A stretch of DNA of 64,000 bases from Allacma fusca (taxonomy: Eukaryota > Arthropoda > Collembola > Symphypleona > Sminthuridae). The stretch covers positions 60,423,131 through 60,487,130 of the forward strand of contig OX359247.1 of the NCBI GenBank assembly GCA_947179485.1, read 5' to 3'. Shown here piece by piece: positions 6,320 through 16,666 of this stretch. The notes beneath the pieces were generated by a model. The model was not told the DNA's origin and searched no databases. It saw nothing but the letters and a program-made list of their open reading frames with translations. Each line of letters starts with the position of its first letter. Position 1 is the first letter of the stretch. The position numbers and the translations under genes are program-made.

Positions 6320-7814
6320 AGTGGAGACACCACAAGCAAACATTTTACCAAACTCAGATACGGGACGACTGGAAGTTGTTCTCAGAGTAGACGTGAAATT
6401 ACCCTACAGGATTATCGTCCAAGGACGAGATGGACGAGAAATCGTAACTCATTCAGTACTAATCGGAGCTCTCAGGAGACCTAGAGAGTTAACAATAGAT
6501 TATCGCATATTACGACGAGAACCGCACTTTTGTGGGTCAATAAATTTTCCGGAGCAGCAACTGGAAGTAGATAGAGGCGAACGAGCGCCAGATGATCTTG
6601 TTTACCTTTTTAAAGGACAAGAATTTAATCCCACTCCCATACGACGACAGATCCCTATCTGTAGAACACGTAACAGACAGCCAGATGATCCATGGCTAGT
6701 CCAAAATTACAGACAAGAAAAGGATGTACCCGGACAAAAGAATCCAAGGGGAGATTATGACCATGATCCATGGGCATTTACTCCAGGGCTTCAATATGAA
6801 CGAGGCAAGACAAGTCGAAGCTCATCTCGGAAAGTGATGGGAGCCGACCCTATTTGTGGAGTAACCCGAGTCAACATCCCCGAAATTAGTGAATGGTTAC
6901 CGCAACAAGAAGAACAGGTCGAGGACGTAGCCCATAGAATCAGTAGACGTATTGATGATAACTATGAACCCGATCTGAGACGAGGGAACTTGGAGGACCG
7001 ACGAAGGGAACCTCCGAGATTTGCAGCCTACTCGGCGCACATGGTACCAGCCGGGAGAGGCCGCGGGCGGGCCATCACCAATGGAGAAAGTTCGGGCAGG
7101 CAACACAGGAGCTCAGGAGAAAGTTCAAGGGAAAGACACAGCTCTAAGGACAGCAGGACCAGGAAGCGAGAGACAGAATCGTCATCAGAGAGGAAAAAGC
7201 GACGGGAGGACGACAGGTCAAGGAGTCGCTATGACAGTCCGGCAAGGTCCAGGAGCAGGAGAGAGTCAACCCCACCACCTTCGCCATTTCTATCGCCATC
7301 GGCGAGAGATTATAAGGACCGTATGGAGAGGGAGTCAATACTGACAGCACCCATAGCAGCTCCAGCTTTAAGCTATACAGCGGTTACAAAGATGCCACCG
7401 CCAACAATACCGGTCAATAGTGAACCACCTAAACCACAGCGTGCAGTTTGCATCGCTCAAAGAGAAAGACAAGTGGAAGTACCTATAGTGACTCCACCAT
7501 CAGTAGCAGTGATACCATGGAGCGAAGATACAGCCACGGACACAGCTACAACAGCGGACAAAGATACCGCCAATGAATCTTCTTCAGATTCAGAAGAGGA
7601 AGAGACAGTACCCATCCAAACATGTAGTAGGAAAGGATGTAAAAGGGTACGACAAGTGATTCAAACCGACAATGGACCAGTTGTACAACAGGAATGTGAA
7701 CATCATGCGAAGAAACGTGCAAAGAAGGAGAAGAAGGTCAAGAAGGAGGCTCAGATGACCATCTTAGAGCTATTCGGACAAAACACAGTACCAACCCAAC
7801 CACCGGCGAAATGA
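6186..7814 (+). CDS. Unrecognised 542-aa element ORF with RS-rich and Cys/His regions
   Basis: Starts inside the preceding ORF and ends at TGA overlapping another ATG (ATGA at 7811). The N-terminal ~200 residues look folded (alternating hydrophobic strands around LEVVLRVDVKLPYRIIVQ). Residues ~290-370 are Ser/Arg-rich with SRSRYDSPARSRSR, like splicing-type RS domains, followed by PPPSPFLSPS. Residues ~478-508 hold a Cys/His cluster (CSRKGCKR ... CEHH) and then a Lys-rich block (KKRAKKEKKVKKE) resembling a nuclear localisation signal. No known retroviral or retrotransposon domain was recognised. RS content plus Cys/His plus NLS suggests an RNA-binding nuclear protein, which is inference only. 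Confidence 0.7.
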   Translation: MSENRGSRASGSRTSETPRQDALPAVDRDDDDRPRYWTQYVSQTEVETPQANILPNSDTGRLEVVLRVDVKLPYRIIVQGRDGREIVTHSVLIGALRRPRELTIDYRILRREPHFCGSINFPEQQLEVDRGERAPDDLVYLFKGQEFNPTPIRRQIPICRTRNRQPDDPWLVQNYRQEKDVPGQKNPRGDYDHDPWAFTPGLQYERGKTSRSSSRKVMGADPICGVTRVNIPEISEWLPQQEEQVEDVAHRISRRIDDNYEPDLRRGNLEDRRREPPRFAAYSAHMVPAGRGRGRAITNGESSGRQHRSSGESSRERHSSKDSRTRKRETESSSERKKRREDDRSRSRYDSPARSRSRRESTPPPSPFLSPSARDYKDRMERESILTAPIAAPALSYTAVTKMPPPTIPVNSEPPKPQRAVCIAQRERQVEVPIVTPPSVAVIPWSEDTATDTATTADKDTANESSSDSEEEETVPIQTCSRKGCKRVRQVIQTDNGPVVQQECEHHAKKRAKKEKKVKKEAQMTILELFGQNTVPTQPPAK

Positions 7815-8017
7815 CAGTCGAATATCATAAAAATCGGAGAGGATTCCAGGAAGGCAGGGAAGCACGAGGAGATGGTAAACCGAATCAAAGATCTCGGGGA
7901 AATCATCCGCAACCTTGCCAGACAAAATGTCAATGCAGACAGTGCGAAAAAGCAAAAGGAAGGATTAATGAAAGAATTAACACGCCACCGCCAGCAATGG
8001 ATAAAGTGGAGAAATGA
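7811..8017 (+). CDS. Possible small Cys-containing ORF (68 aa)
   Basis: Its ATG overlaps the stop of the 542-aa ORF as ATGA, and its body overlaps the start of the 1626-aa ORF in another frame. It contains a CQTKCQCRQCEK cluster. Support is only the ATGA overlap and the Cys cluster; it may be a shadow of the large ORF. Confidence 0.18.
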   Translation: MTVEYHKNRRGFQEGREARGDGKPNQRSRGNHPQPCQTKCQCRQCEKAKGRINERINTPPPAMDKVEK

Positions 8018-11000
8018 TAACGACTTTCATTTGGTATGTGCCGAGTCAAAAATAGACCTTCAAACCAGAGAATTACCTCCAGCACACTTTGAACCAACGA
8101 ACATTCCGACGTCAACAGCTACATCCGGGGAGCTAGAGCGTTTGCTCGCTCAGGAAAAACGAAATGGTCCAGAAACTGCAAGTCCCACAGGAATGGCAAC
8201 GGAAATGCCACCCTCACCAGGACAAAACGTCGAAGTTGCAACATCCGAGCTATACATAGCTGAGCAACACAACGACCAGAGCAGTAGCTCAGAGGATTTT
8301 GAGGTGATCAGATCAAAGGGAAGACCCAAAGATCGAGAATCATCAATAACTTCGGATACAACGGAAATCGTTAATAACCACCAGCTTTCATTGGCTGATT
8401 TTGCCAACTCACCCCAGGACGGAACCGTCATCCTCAGTGAAGACGAGGAACCAGGACAACCAACCTCATCAATCCAAACGCCACCTCACACGCCGGAGAT
8501 GGGACGTGGAGGAGGAGGAAGACGAGGAGGACCCATACCTTACCTCGGTAACAGTTGGCTATCATTTTTATTAATGTTCGGTTTAATAACATCTGCTGTA
8601 GGACAATCCAATATGAGAAAGGAATTGACGGGACACTACGGACCATGTCCAGCAACAAGGGCATCACATTACCAGTGGTGGACCCGATTGGAAGCTGAGA
8701 ATCAAACCAGTCCAAGAGGCTTTGACCATGTCAGCCTAGACTTTGAGAATAAGGAAGACTCTGAGGAAATCGGACACTATGACCCTTACGGCCAACGGGA
8801 ATGCCCACCGGTCGGAAATTCAGCCGTACGATACCAAGGTTTCGGTTCAGCCACAGCGCACCGACTCTGGCAAAATGGAATAGTACGAGGAGTAGCAGGA
8901 GCCGTAGGCATGTGTACCACGGGGATGGTCATAGTAGGAGTCTATACCAGCTCAATCCTGGACGCAGTCAGGAGATGGAATAGACCACTAAAGACAGTCA
9001 AAATACCACAGGACTGGGTACTCATTGAGTCCCAACTACCTGACCAACGACCCATCTGGATGATAATGCCCGTCAATGCCAGTGAGGAGAAGGAGTTAGA
9101 AGATTTTCTCAAGGAAAATCCAACAGCAACAGAAATATCTCCGAACTTAATAGCATTACCAGGTGATATCCAAAGGAATGCTCATTACCTCAACGAAACT
9201 TCTGTAGCCAAAGTATGGAACCAAGCTTTAGCCAAAGAAGTGGACGCGGAAGAATACGAAAACGGGAGAGAGCTACGACATGCTCCTGAACCCACTTCGG
9301 AGGAAGAGGAACGACGACAAAAGATTCGAGACCAAAGGAAATTACCACAAGCTATTTGGCTAATGTCACAAGCAATACGTGACGGTTACCATCTAACAAC
9401 CAAAACTTTACAGTCAGTCGCAATGGACTTACTAACAAAACCAATCCCATTGCCACTACAAACCAAATATGAAATTTGGAAGGAGTACGAAGTACAGTAC
9501 GGGAAATTCATCAACAAAGTCATCCAAATTTTGGGACTTAAAGACACACATACACGCACCAGGCGAAGTATCTTGGCAAAAGACCAGATAAATAACCTAC
9601 AACGCCAGATGCAAAACAACCCTCACATTATCACAAAAGGGGAAGACTATGTTCACCCCACGGAGGAAACTGCAATAGGTGAAGTCGTACACTTCGCACT
9701 AGCAACGACAATCACAGAAGCAAACTGGACGATAGTTTTGCTCATCCCACACATATACAACGGAGTTGACCATCTCGAAGAGGAAGAACTCAAGGGATGG
9801 GAGACAAAGGCACACGCCAACGTCTCACAAACCCACCCACTCTTTCAGCGAACGTCGGAACGAGCAGCCAGAGAACGACAGAGGAGAGAGGCATTCGTAG
9901 GACCGACCAACGCATGGTCACCCGTCAGTTATAGCACACAATTCTTAAAACAACAACTACAGCTTATGCCGGCACGGATTGAGGAAGAGGAGGCTCACTC
10001 ATCGTCAGGAAGACCAACAGGGATTATTCAACAGCTTGTACGATTTACCCTCAGAATGGTAATCTATATTGGCACGTCCGTTGGAATGGACTTCGGAGGG
10101 AACCAGGATCCTATACGGAAAGGTGACCCCGGAAGAAGCCACCCACGAAGGACAGAGGAAGCAGAAGGACCGGTTTTGGCCTCAGAAGAGGAACCGGCTG
10201 TGCCAACGGAACAAGCTATGGAGGCTCAAGAAGAAGGAGCCGGAACATCATCAAAAGTAATCAAGGAAGAAGTCTTAGACGACGAGGAAAAGCCACCATC
10301 AGAACATCAGGTAGATAGTTCATCCAACAACGAAACAAGAAACACGTGGGTAAGGACCAGATGTGAATACTGTCCACTCAAACATGGTCATAAGCCACAT
10401 GTGAGACCAAAGACCAAGTTAGCAGCACATGAAGCTTGGCAAAGACAAAAGGATATACCTGTACAATATATCCGACGGAGCAGACCAGAGTTGGACAGAT
10501 TGTACGGACGCGACAATGTTCCAAACTGTACATTCCAGTATAGAGGACGACCACGATGTCCAGAGCCAGAAATTGAACGACCCAGGGTTAGAGTCTACTC
10601 ACCCATTAGGACTGTAATATTCAACGAAACGAGGGACAGACGAGGATCAAGGTCACCATCGCCAGTACCATCCGCGACGGCAGGACAACCCATACCACCC
10701 ATTGAAGACAACCTGAAGTCCAGACGAGCTAGACAACGTCAACGGAAAGTGGAGTTTAAGGAGGAACGCCAGGAAAACCCAGAAGCTCCAGCACCGGAAG
10801 ATCCACTGGGACAACCTGACTCACCTGATGTAAGATTCGTTGATTTAGCTCACGTATCATTTTACATAGGAGTCCGTGGATGGATGGTGGCACCAAGTTG
10901 GGAAGATGAGGAAGCGGAAATAGTCATCTTTACCAACCCGAACAAGACACAGTTATACAGCCAACTGGATCCGGTACGACTTCAAGTGAGAAATATGGTG

Positions 11001-12752
11001 GAAAGGGCCAATGACCCATTGGACCACTCACCACCGCGATTTCCGGACCAAGTATTGGAAGATATATCTGGAGACGAACGCCATAGCCGGATAGAAGCAC
11101 AGTACTCCAGGAGAACCAACTACTTCAGCAACAACATGGACACCAGGGAAAGATCCACCATGTGTCCTCATTGTTATCAGAAATCTACCATCGACCCAGA
11201 GAGATTTCCAACATATAATATCTCACATCGGTCAACCAACAGTCCAGAACAAAATCTAGTGAGATGGCTCAACAGAATGTACAGGGAGACATTTATCGAG
11301 AGACTCAACATCCACCAACAACCTACACAGCCACCTCAACTACGACTCGAGCAGTTACAAAGGGCGCTTAACACCTTAGGCGAACCCAGAACAAATGCTC
11401 ATGAATCAAATATAGAATATGCTGAACACCAGGCAGGAATAGATTACAACAATCACGGAGAGTTAATCCGGGAAAGAAGGGCATTGCTGTATGATGCAAT
11501 GGACCATCCCACCGATTACCGCCGACTAGACCCAAGGGAGCGAGACCTGCTCATCCTATACGGGCAAAGTCGAAGAAACGTACCAATGGAAAATACCCGT
11601 CTGGAGACGATGGCAGGAGACATGAACATCTCACCAGGGGAAATGATACCGAGACTTTGGACAACACTGTTCAATGGTCAGAGAGGTATTGATAATCACC
11701 AAGTACCAACACATCTAACATGTCGGGAACATCAGGGAGTAATGCAAGGGCTCACGGGAACCGAGCTACGCCGATTGATTACTCAGATGTGGTTTGCCAT
11801 AGGAACTCAGCCAACCTGGCGAGAGCAAGAAATATGGATAAATAGTTTCCTACTCAGAGGAGACGCCATCACCGGACGTGGAGAAAAAGCTTCACAACCA
11901 CTAGCGAGTATACCAATACACATGCTAAGTTTTCAAGAATTTGCGAGTATGACCGAAAGGATCATAACTCTTTATCATCAGGACGCGGCAATTCAGGAGT
12001 GGCGACAATTGGGAGCAGTAAACCAGAGTAGCGGAAGTCAACCCAACCCACTGGACGACATAGAAGAAGAACTAGGACAATGGGAAGACTGGATATTCGC
12101 AATGAAACTAGCGGGAGAAGGCCAAAAGCCATCTACCCTATATGCTAGAAGATTAAAAGGAGGAGTAGCCACCCTAAGACAACCCCGGAAAACAGGTTCT
12201 TTCAGAGACCTAAACGAACTTGTCACGATACGAATCTGGCAAAGAGAACATTTTCACAGGATTCGGGAGCAAATCAGCAACGGTGGAGACGGACCAAGTT
12301 ACAAACCATATCAATTATCTCCAAGAAATGAGAGACGACCAGGAATAACACCAATACACATGATACCAAGCGCGATAGACCGATTCCAAACAGCACAATG
12401 GCGATCAGTTGTCATTGATGGAAGACCAGACGAACTCGATCTAATAAATCTTATAAGAACACTCAGAGGTCGAACAGGAACCGAAATAGTTTTCCGAGAC
12501 CTTGGATATGATTTTATACAGGAAGAACTCAGGAAAGACCCAGTGACACAACAAAGAACCAGCTATCTTTCCATAACAAACCCTGTAGAGCATAGAAGGC
12601 TAATGGATCAGTTATGGGAAAGATCATCACGTGCAAGATGGGACCCGGAGATCTTATCCGAGAATAGATTCGCAGTTATATCATTCCGAGCACTAGCGGA
12701 AGGAGAGGAGGAGACAGGCACCCTCAGAGGGCCGTCCGAGGAAGACGATTAA
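7872..12752 (+). CDS. Unrecognised giant ORF (1626 aa), env-like first half, Cys-containing second half
   Basis: Longest ORF of the window. Residues 1-50 are helical and charged; residues ~50-225 are Ser/Pro/Glu-rich and include TVILSEDEE, a SUMO-interaction-like string. A signal-like segment (SWLSFLLMFGLITSAVGQ) lies at ~228-245. After it come several N-x-S/T sites, a Gly/Val-rich hydrophobic stretch at ~340-365, a furin-type RTRRS at residue 562 (9555-9569) and another hydrophobic stretch at ~717-740. This resembles a glycoprotein with a long leader. The second half has CEYCPLKHGHKPH (near residue 830), an RS-type block, CPHC (near 1098), then ~500 folded-looking residues with many Arg/Glu/Gln. 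I recognise no family. It may be a fused env-like plus other product or need splicing. Confidence 0.75.
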   Translation: MVNRIKDLGEIIRNLARQNVNADSAKKQKEGLMKELTRHRQQWIKWRNDNDFHLVCAESKIDLQTRELPPAHFEPTNIPTSTATSGELERLLAQEKRNGPETASPTGMATEMPPSPGQNVEVATSELYIAEQHNDQSSSSEDFEVIRSKGRPKDRESSITSDTTEIVNNHQLSLADFANSPQDGTVILSEDEEPGQPTSSIQTPPHTPEMGRGGGGRRGGPIPYLGNSWLSFLLMFGLITSAVGQSNMRKELTGHYGPCPATRASHYQWWTRLEAENQTSPRGFDHVSLDFENKEDSEEIGHYDPYGQRECPPVGNSAVRYQGFGSATAHRLWQNGIVRGVAGAVGMCTTGMVIVGVYTSSILDAVRRWNRPLKTVKIPQDWVLIESQLPDQRPIWMIMPVNASEEKELEDFLKENPTATEISPNLIALPGDIQRNAHYLNETSVAKVWNQALAKEVDAEEYENGRELRHAPEPTSEEEERRQKIRDQRKLPQAIWLMSQAIRDGYHLTTKTLQSVAMDLLTKPIPLPLQTKYEIWKEYEVQYGKFINKVIQILGLKDTHTRTRRSILAKDQINNLQRQMQNNPHIITKGEDYVHPTEETAIGEVVHFALATTITEANWTIVLLIPHIYNGVDHLEEEELKGWETKAHANVSQTHPLFQRTSERAARERQRREAFVGPTNAWSPVSYSTQFLKQQLQLMPARIEEEEAHSSSGRPTGIIQQLVRFTLRMVIYIGTSVGMDFGGNQDPIRKGDPGRSHPRRTEEAEGPVLASEEEPAVPTEQAMEAQEEGAGTSSKVIKEEVLDDEEKPPSEHQVDSSSNNETRNTWVRTRCEYCPLKHGHKPHVRPKTKLAAHEAWQRQKDIPVQYIRRSRPELDRLYGRDNVPNCTFQYRGRPRCPEPEIERPRVRVYSPIRTVIFNETRDRRGSRSPSPVPSATAGQPIPPIEDNLKSRRARQRQRKVEFKEERQENPEAPAPEDPLGQPDSPDVRFVDLAHVSFYIGVRGWMVAPSWEDEEAEIVIFTNPNKTQLYSQLDPVRLQVRNMVERANDPLDHSPPRFPDQVLEDISGDERHSRIEAQYSRRTNYFSNNMDTRERSTMCPHCYQKSTIDPERFPTYNISHRSTNSPEQNLVRWLNRMYRETFIERLNIHQQPTQPPQLRLEQLQRALNTLGEPRTNAHESNIEYAEHQAGIDYNNHGELIRERRALLYDAMDHPTDYRRLDPRERDLLILYGQSRRNVPMENTRLETMAGDMNISPGEMIPRLWTTLFNGQRGIDNHQVPTHLTCREHQGVMQGLTGTELRRLITQMWFAIGTQPTWREQEIWINSFLLRGDAITGRGEKASQPLASIPIHMLSFQEFASMTERIITLYHQDAAIQEWRQLGAVNQSSGSQPNPLDDIEEELGQWEDWIFAMKLAGEGQKPSTLYARRLKGGVATLRQPRKTGSFRDLNELVTIRIWQREHFHRIREQISNGGDGPSYKPYQLSPRNERRPGITPIHMIPSAIDRFQTAQWRSVVIDGRPDELDLINLIRTLRGRTGTEIVFRDLGYDFIQEELRKDPVTQQRTSYLSITNPVEHRRLMDQLWERSSRARWDPEILSENRFAVISFRALAEGEEETGTLRGPSEEDD

Positions 12753-13319
12753 AACGTCACAGAGGATAATAACCTGACCACACCATCCAGGTCATGGTAT
12801 AGTAAGAAGGAGAACTAGCGGGGAAAAGCAGAAGCCAAATTACCTGATGACGGAAGAAATTCCCGAAGGGAATGTAAAGTGTAAATTATTTCGCAAGGGA
12901 TGATCTACGATAAAACATTTTTAAGATCTTATGTAGCATCAACCATCGGGATTACGGCGGATGTTACATAATGATCACCATAACAGAATAGTTAGAAAAG
13001 AAAAACAAACAAAAATAATTACAAAATAGAAAACAAAACAAAAATAATTCACTCACTAACATATTTTATAGAGTTCATAGGACAGAAATACTAACACAAG
13101 ATTATGTCACCGGAAGTGGGACATACAAATTACAACATCGGAATTAGAAAAGGAATTCTCTTTCGCAATCGGAAGATAAAAATACAAACAATTAACTGAT
13201 ATAAATAAGAGACTCTTAAAACAGAGTACTCATTACAACCTCAACACCCACAGAGAGCTCAAATACTCGAGACTACTCAGGGATAAGGAACCAAAAGAAA
13301 TACAAAATTTCTCACAAGG
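12753..13319 (+). other. Non-coding spacer between the 1626-aa and 243-aa ORFs
   Basis: No ORF. It contains a short perfect hairpin (ATTCCC-GAA-GGGAAT near 12863), an ACCTG...CAGGT inverted pair near 12775, A-rich DNA at 13000-13060, and a TATA-like sequence near its end. It could hold the leader or control region of the small membrane-protein ORF. Confidence 0.4.
13200..13235 (+). promoter_or_regulatory. Possible internal promoter: TATAAATA with initiator-like TCATTA
   Basis: TATAAATA at 13200-13207 is followed, at normal RNA polymerase II spacing (~31 bp), by TCATTA at 13230-13235, close to the arthropod initiator. The 243-aa membrane-protein ORF starts 85 bp downstream at 13320. AT-rich context makes chance matches easy. 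Confidence 0.25.
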
Positions 13320-14051
13320 ATGGAATACAAGTGGTATATTCTTTTGAGCCTTGCAATGACTCTAATTGCAATGGACGTTTCCGAAACCAGACCGATAGCG
13401 CAACCAAGTCCAGAACCATGGGGAGGACCACTGATGGCAGCTTTAGGAACATCAGCCGGAAAATGGTTCGCAAATTACATGGTACCAGCCTTAACCGTCG
13501 GAAGCGGAGCTATCACAGCATCAGTGTTATCACAAAAGGACCCAGTAGTACATATACTACACCATAAAGATGACGGGAAACTAGCCATAGTGCAGTATGA
13601 CCCGAACGACCCAAATGTAGAAGCCCAAAGAATCATGGAGAGGAATCAACAAATGGCTTTACTACAACCCCAACAACAATTCATACAAAACCAACAGCCC
13701 ACCATGCAGAGGGATAGCAGACCACCATGGATGGAACAATTCAACGAAATTGATTGGAAATACAATGAGGTTCCAACATCCGACACGGATTACACCGTAG
13801 TCATTATCAGTTCATTCGGTTATATTACCACAGTAGTGATATTTATATTCACAGTAATACTGTACCGAATTCGAATGCAGAAAAAGAAATCAGATCAACA
13901 AACAGCGAACGAGAAAGAATTAGACAATGTGGCAGACACAGCGGCATTAGTCCAAAATTCTGTAGAGCAGTTAGTCGGATGCAGAATTGTGAGGCCCAAC
14001 ATACAACCACAGGCGAGCCGACACACAACCAGAGCAACCGTACAACTGTAA
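13320..14051 (+). CDS. Small type I membrane protein of the element (243 aa, env-like position)
   Basis: Last ORF before the 3' LTR, where env stands in retroviruses and errantiviruses. N-terminal signal-like segment (WYILLSLAMTLIAM, residues ~5-18), then a Gly/Ala/Val-rich hydrophobic region (~37-72, including ALTVGSGAITASVLS), a Gln-rich stalk, a strong transmembrane segment (~160-182, YITTVVIFIFTVILY) and a basic cytoplasmic tail (RIRMQKKKS). It is too short for known F-type Env proteins and has no recognisable fusion domain or Cys pattern. The 3' ORF of the second Ty3 element in this window has the same layout. Role in membrane targeting or particle release is inference. Confidence 0.65.
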   Translation: MEYKWYILLSLAMTLIAMDVSETRPIAQPSPEPWGGPLMAALGTSAGKWFANYMVPALTVGSGAITASVLSQKDPVVHILHHKDDGKLAIVQYDPNDPNVEAQRIMERNQQMALLQPQQQFIQNQQPTMQRDSRPPWMEQFNEIDWKYNEVPTSDTDYTVVIISSFGYITTVVIFIFTVILYRIRMQKKKSDQQTANEKELDNVADTAALVQNSVEQLVGCRIVRPNIQPQASRHTTRATVQL

Positions 14052-16656
14052 CACCAACCCAACCGGGAAGGACCAACGCAAGAAAGAAAACAACGAAGAA
14101 AAATATGCAAAACCATAAAAACTGTATGGAAAAATATTTAAAAATATTTATTAGTTATAAGATAGTATTAGAAAAACAATAGAATAAGTAGTTATAAGTA
14201 GGATAAGGTTAGGAAAAGAAAATATAGAAAACCAAGTTCATATACAACAAAAATATAAAAATGCAATGAAAATAACAAAGTTCAAATAACGAACGAAAAG
14301 TTCAAGTTAGTTAAAGAGGCAGATTACCAATAGGAGTAAAGTGAGAATAGTTTAAAGATTTTGTGATTCAAATAAAAATATCTTTCGTGTCTCGATGGAT
14401 TCATCATCCATTTTCTTTCCAATTTTCTTTCCACCCCATTGATTCCAGTGATTAGATTTTTATTGGCTATCAACCCAATGAACTTAGCCATTGTTTTGGC
14501 AACCTTTTTGTAGCACTACTTCGGCTCTTAGACGAAGTCAGGCTATGTTTTGAAAACAAAGATTTAATTGTTAACGAGACGAGAAATGTTTCAAGATAAG
14601 GTTCAGTTCTAACCAAAATATTAGGCAATATTATAATTCCTTGAAGCTTGTCCACTCAACGGCCAATAAGTGAGCATTGTAATGCCTTGCGGTTTTATTA
14701 GGTTATTCAACTCCATATGAGAAGGATAAATTTATATTTCTAACCTACTCATCGCTTGGGATGAGCGGGATAACAAATTTCCAGCAAAAATCACAACCCT
14801 ACATACGCAAGTTCTCTACGATCAGGATCAGATTACCTTTTAGCTTCAGTTCAACAAAAATTTACCTATCTAGACGTGCTAATAAAAATACTTTAGGTAC
14901 CTAGAAAGATAGTTTAAGTAAAACAGAAGTCCAAAGGATAGATTCTTCCAAAAGAATTTCTGGTACAGATCATTTTCAATGACAAAATCATTCTTGATAC
15001 AAATCATACCTATTTATTATTTACTTGCAAAATGTAGCGCATTTCAAATGAAAGTTGACATGAATGTGCCCAGATCAGAAGGATTCTATGAGCACTAGAT
15101 CTCCTATAGAAGACAAGGCAAGAAAATTACAAAAAGACAATACCACAAATAGGTAGGAGGAACTTTTAAATAAAAATATAAAAAGTAAGAAAATTACAGT
15201 AATGGAAATATTTGATAGCAGTATTAAAGGCAACAAGAATTACCTTGCAAACAGTGTCGACATCTTTTTACAATTATCCGTACATATCACAGATGACAAA
15301 AAGTTTACGGAACCATTAAATTCATTTCGTTTATATACGATGATTACTTTCAACATTCACAGAAATTCAAATTTTAAATCTTAAAAGATCAAACGTCTTA
15401 TTAGCTTTGATAAATTCCATAGTTTCGCAAGACAAATCGTATTAAGAAAACACAATTCTGAAAGGAATTTTAAACAAAATTAGCTTACAAATTCGACACG
15501 TTCCATCAAATAGAAGTTAGAAGACCTCAAAGAGTTTTTAGAGGATTTTTACAGATCAAGGTATATGTACATTTATGATTATCACCAAAATACATTCCAA
15601 TCTCAGTTGAGGAAATAGTCCACGGTACAAGATGATTTTATGTCTTTTGGAGTAGTAAGAACGACTTACAGAACTTCATGGAGCACGATGTTTCCACATT
15701 TGGTGAAATTGCCAACAGTTGTGCATAAGAAGGACATAATTCCTAATCTAGCCACCGAAAAACAATTCAGAAATTGTCTTGGCATTCTTTTGAATTGGTA
15801 TTGATCTTCTCTGGTTATAAAATGTGGCACACACATATTGTGTTCCCACAAAATTTTGTACTAATGAGCGACTACCCTTTTGCAACAAGTCTTGCTTTAA
15901 ATCTTCTACTTACATTTCCTCCGTTTCAAACCCTATATTTTTTCTCACAACGATTTGTCTATGACATGTTAAATTGTTTTACAAGGAAAGTCACGGGATT
16001 TTACAAGCTAAAAATTCAATAAACCTTAAAAACACATTAGGCCACCACCCTAGTAGCAGCAGTAACTGACAGTAGTCACAATGTTTCAACAACTAGTATT
16101 TGGTATCAGAAAATTAGAAATCAAACGAAAATAGAACCAAGGGACATATTTCATATCTGCCTTCAAGTATTTTTGACAGCTTTTACAAACAAATTCTTTT
16201 CAAAACATGTGAACTCAAAATTATATCATCAGAAACAAAAATTTCAATTCTGCTACGATGTTTCTAATCTTAGATACGACAAACAACATTAGAAATCAAG
16301 TTAAATTGTGATACAAACTTTACATATTGTATATTGTCCATGTAAATATTGTATATGCAAATTGTAAAGGTAACAACTATACTTTGTTGTGCAACGATTC
16401 TAAGATCTAAGATTATACGAAGTCCTTTCACCAAAAAGTATACAAACAATAACACCACCAAATATTGTACAGCATTACAAAGTATATACATATGATGATG
16501 AACATGTATGGTAATTATATAAAATGCCTTAACAATAATAATGCCCATGATAACCATTACGACCAGCTACAAAGATTAAATGTCAAGTTCATATTATTAT
16601 ATATGTAGTATTATGTTGACAATTAGAGTAAAAATTGTCGAGGACGACAATTACCC
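14052..16656 (+). other. Long AT-rich non-coding 3' region of the Ty3 element
   Basis: About 2.6 kb between the last ORF and the polypurine tract with no convincing ORF on either strand. Starts A-rich, later mixed AT-rich. The segment GTCGAGGACGAC just before the polypurine tract (16638-16649) resembles sequence often seen near the 3' end of Ty3/gypsy elements. Nothing else recognised. Confidence 0.5.
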
Positions 16657-16666
16657 AGAAGAGGAA
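16657..16666 (+). other. Polypurine tract (plus-strand primer site)
   Basis: AGAAGAGGAA lies immediately 5' of the LTR start TGTTACG, the expected site of plus-strand DNA priming in LTR retroelements. Confidence 0.8.

Noticed and set aside
13320..14051. Known F-type Env of errantiviruses
   Set aside because: Far too short, no recognisable fusion peptide after a furin site and no Cys pattern; only its position and membrane layout are env-like.
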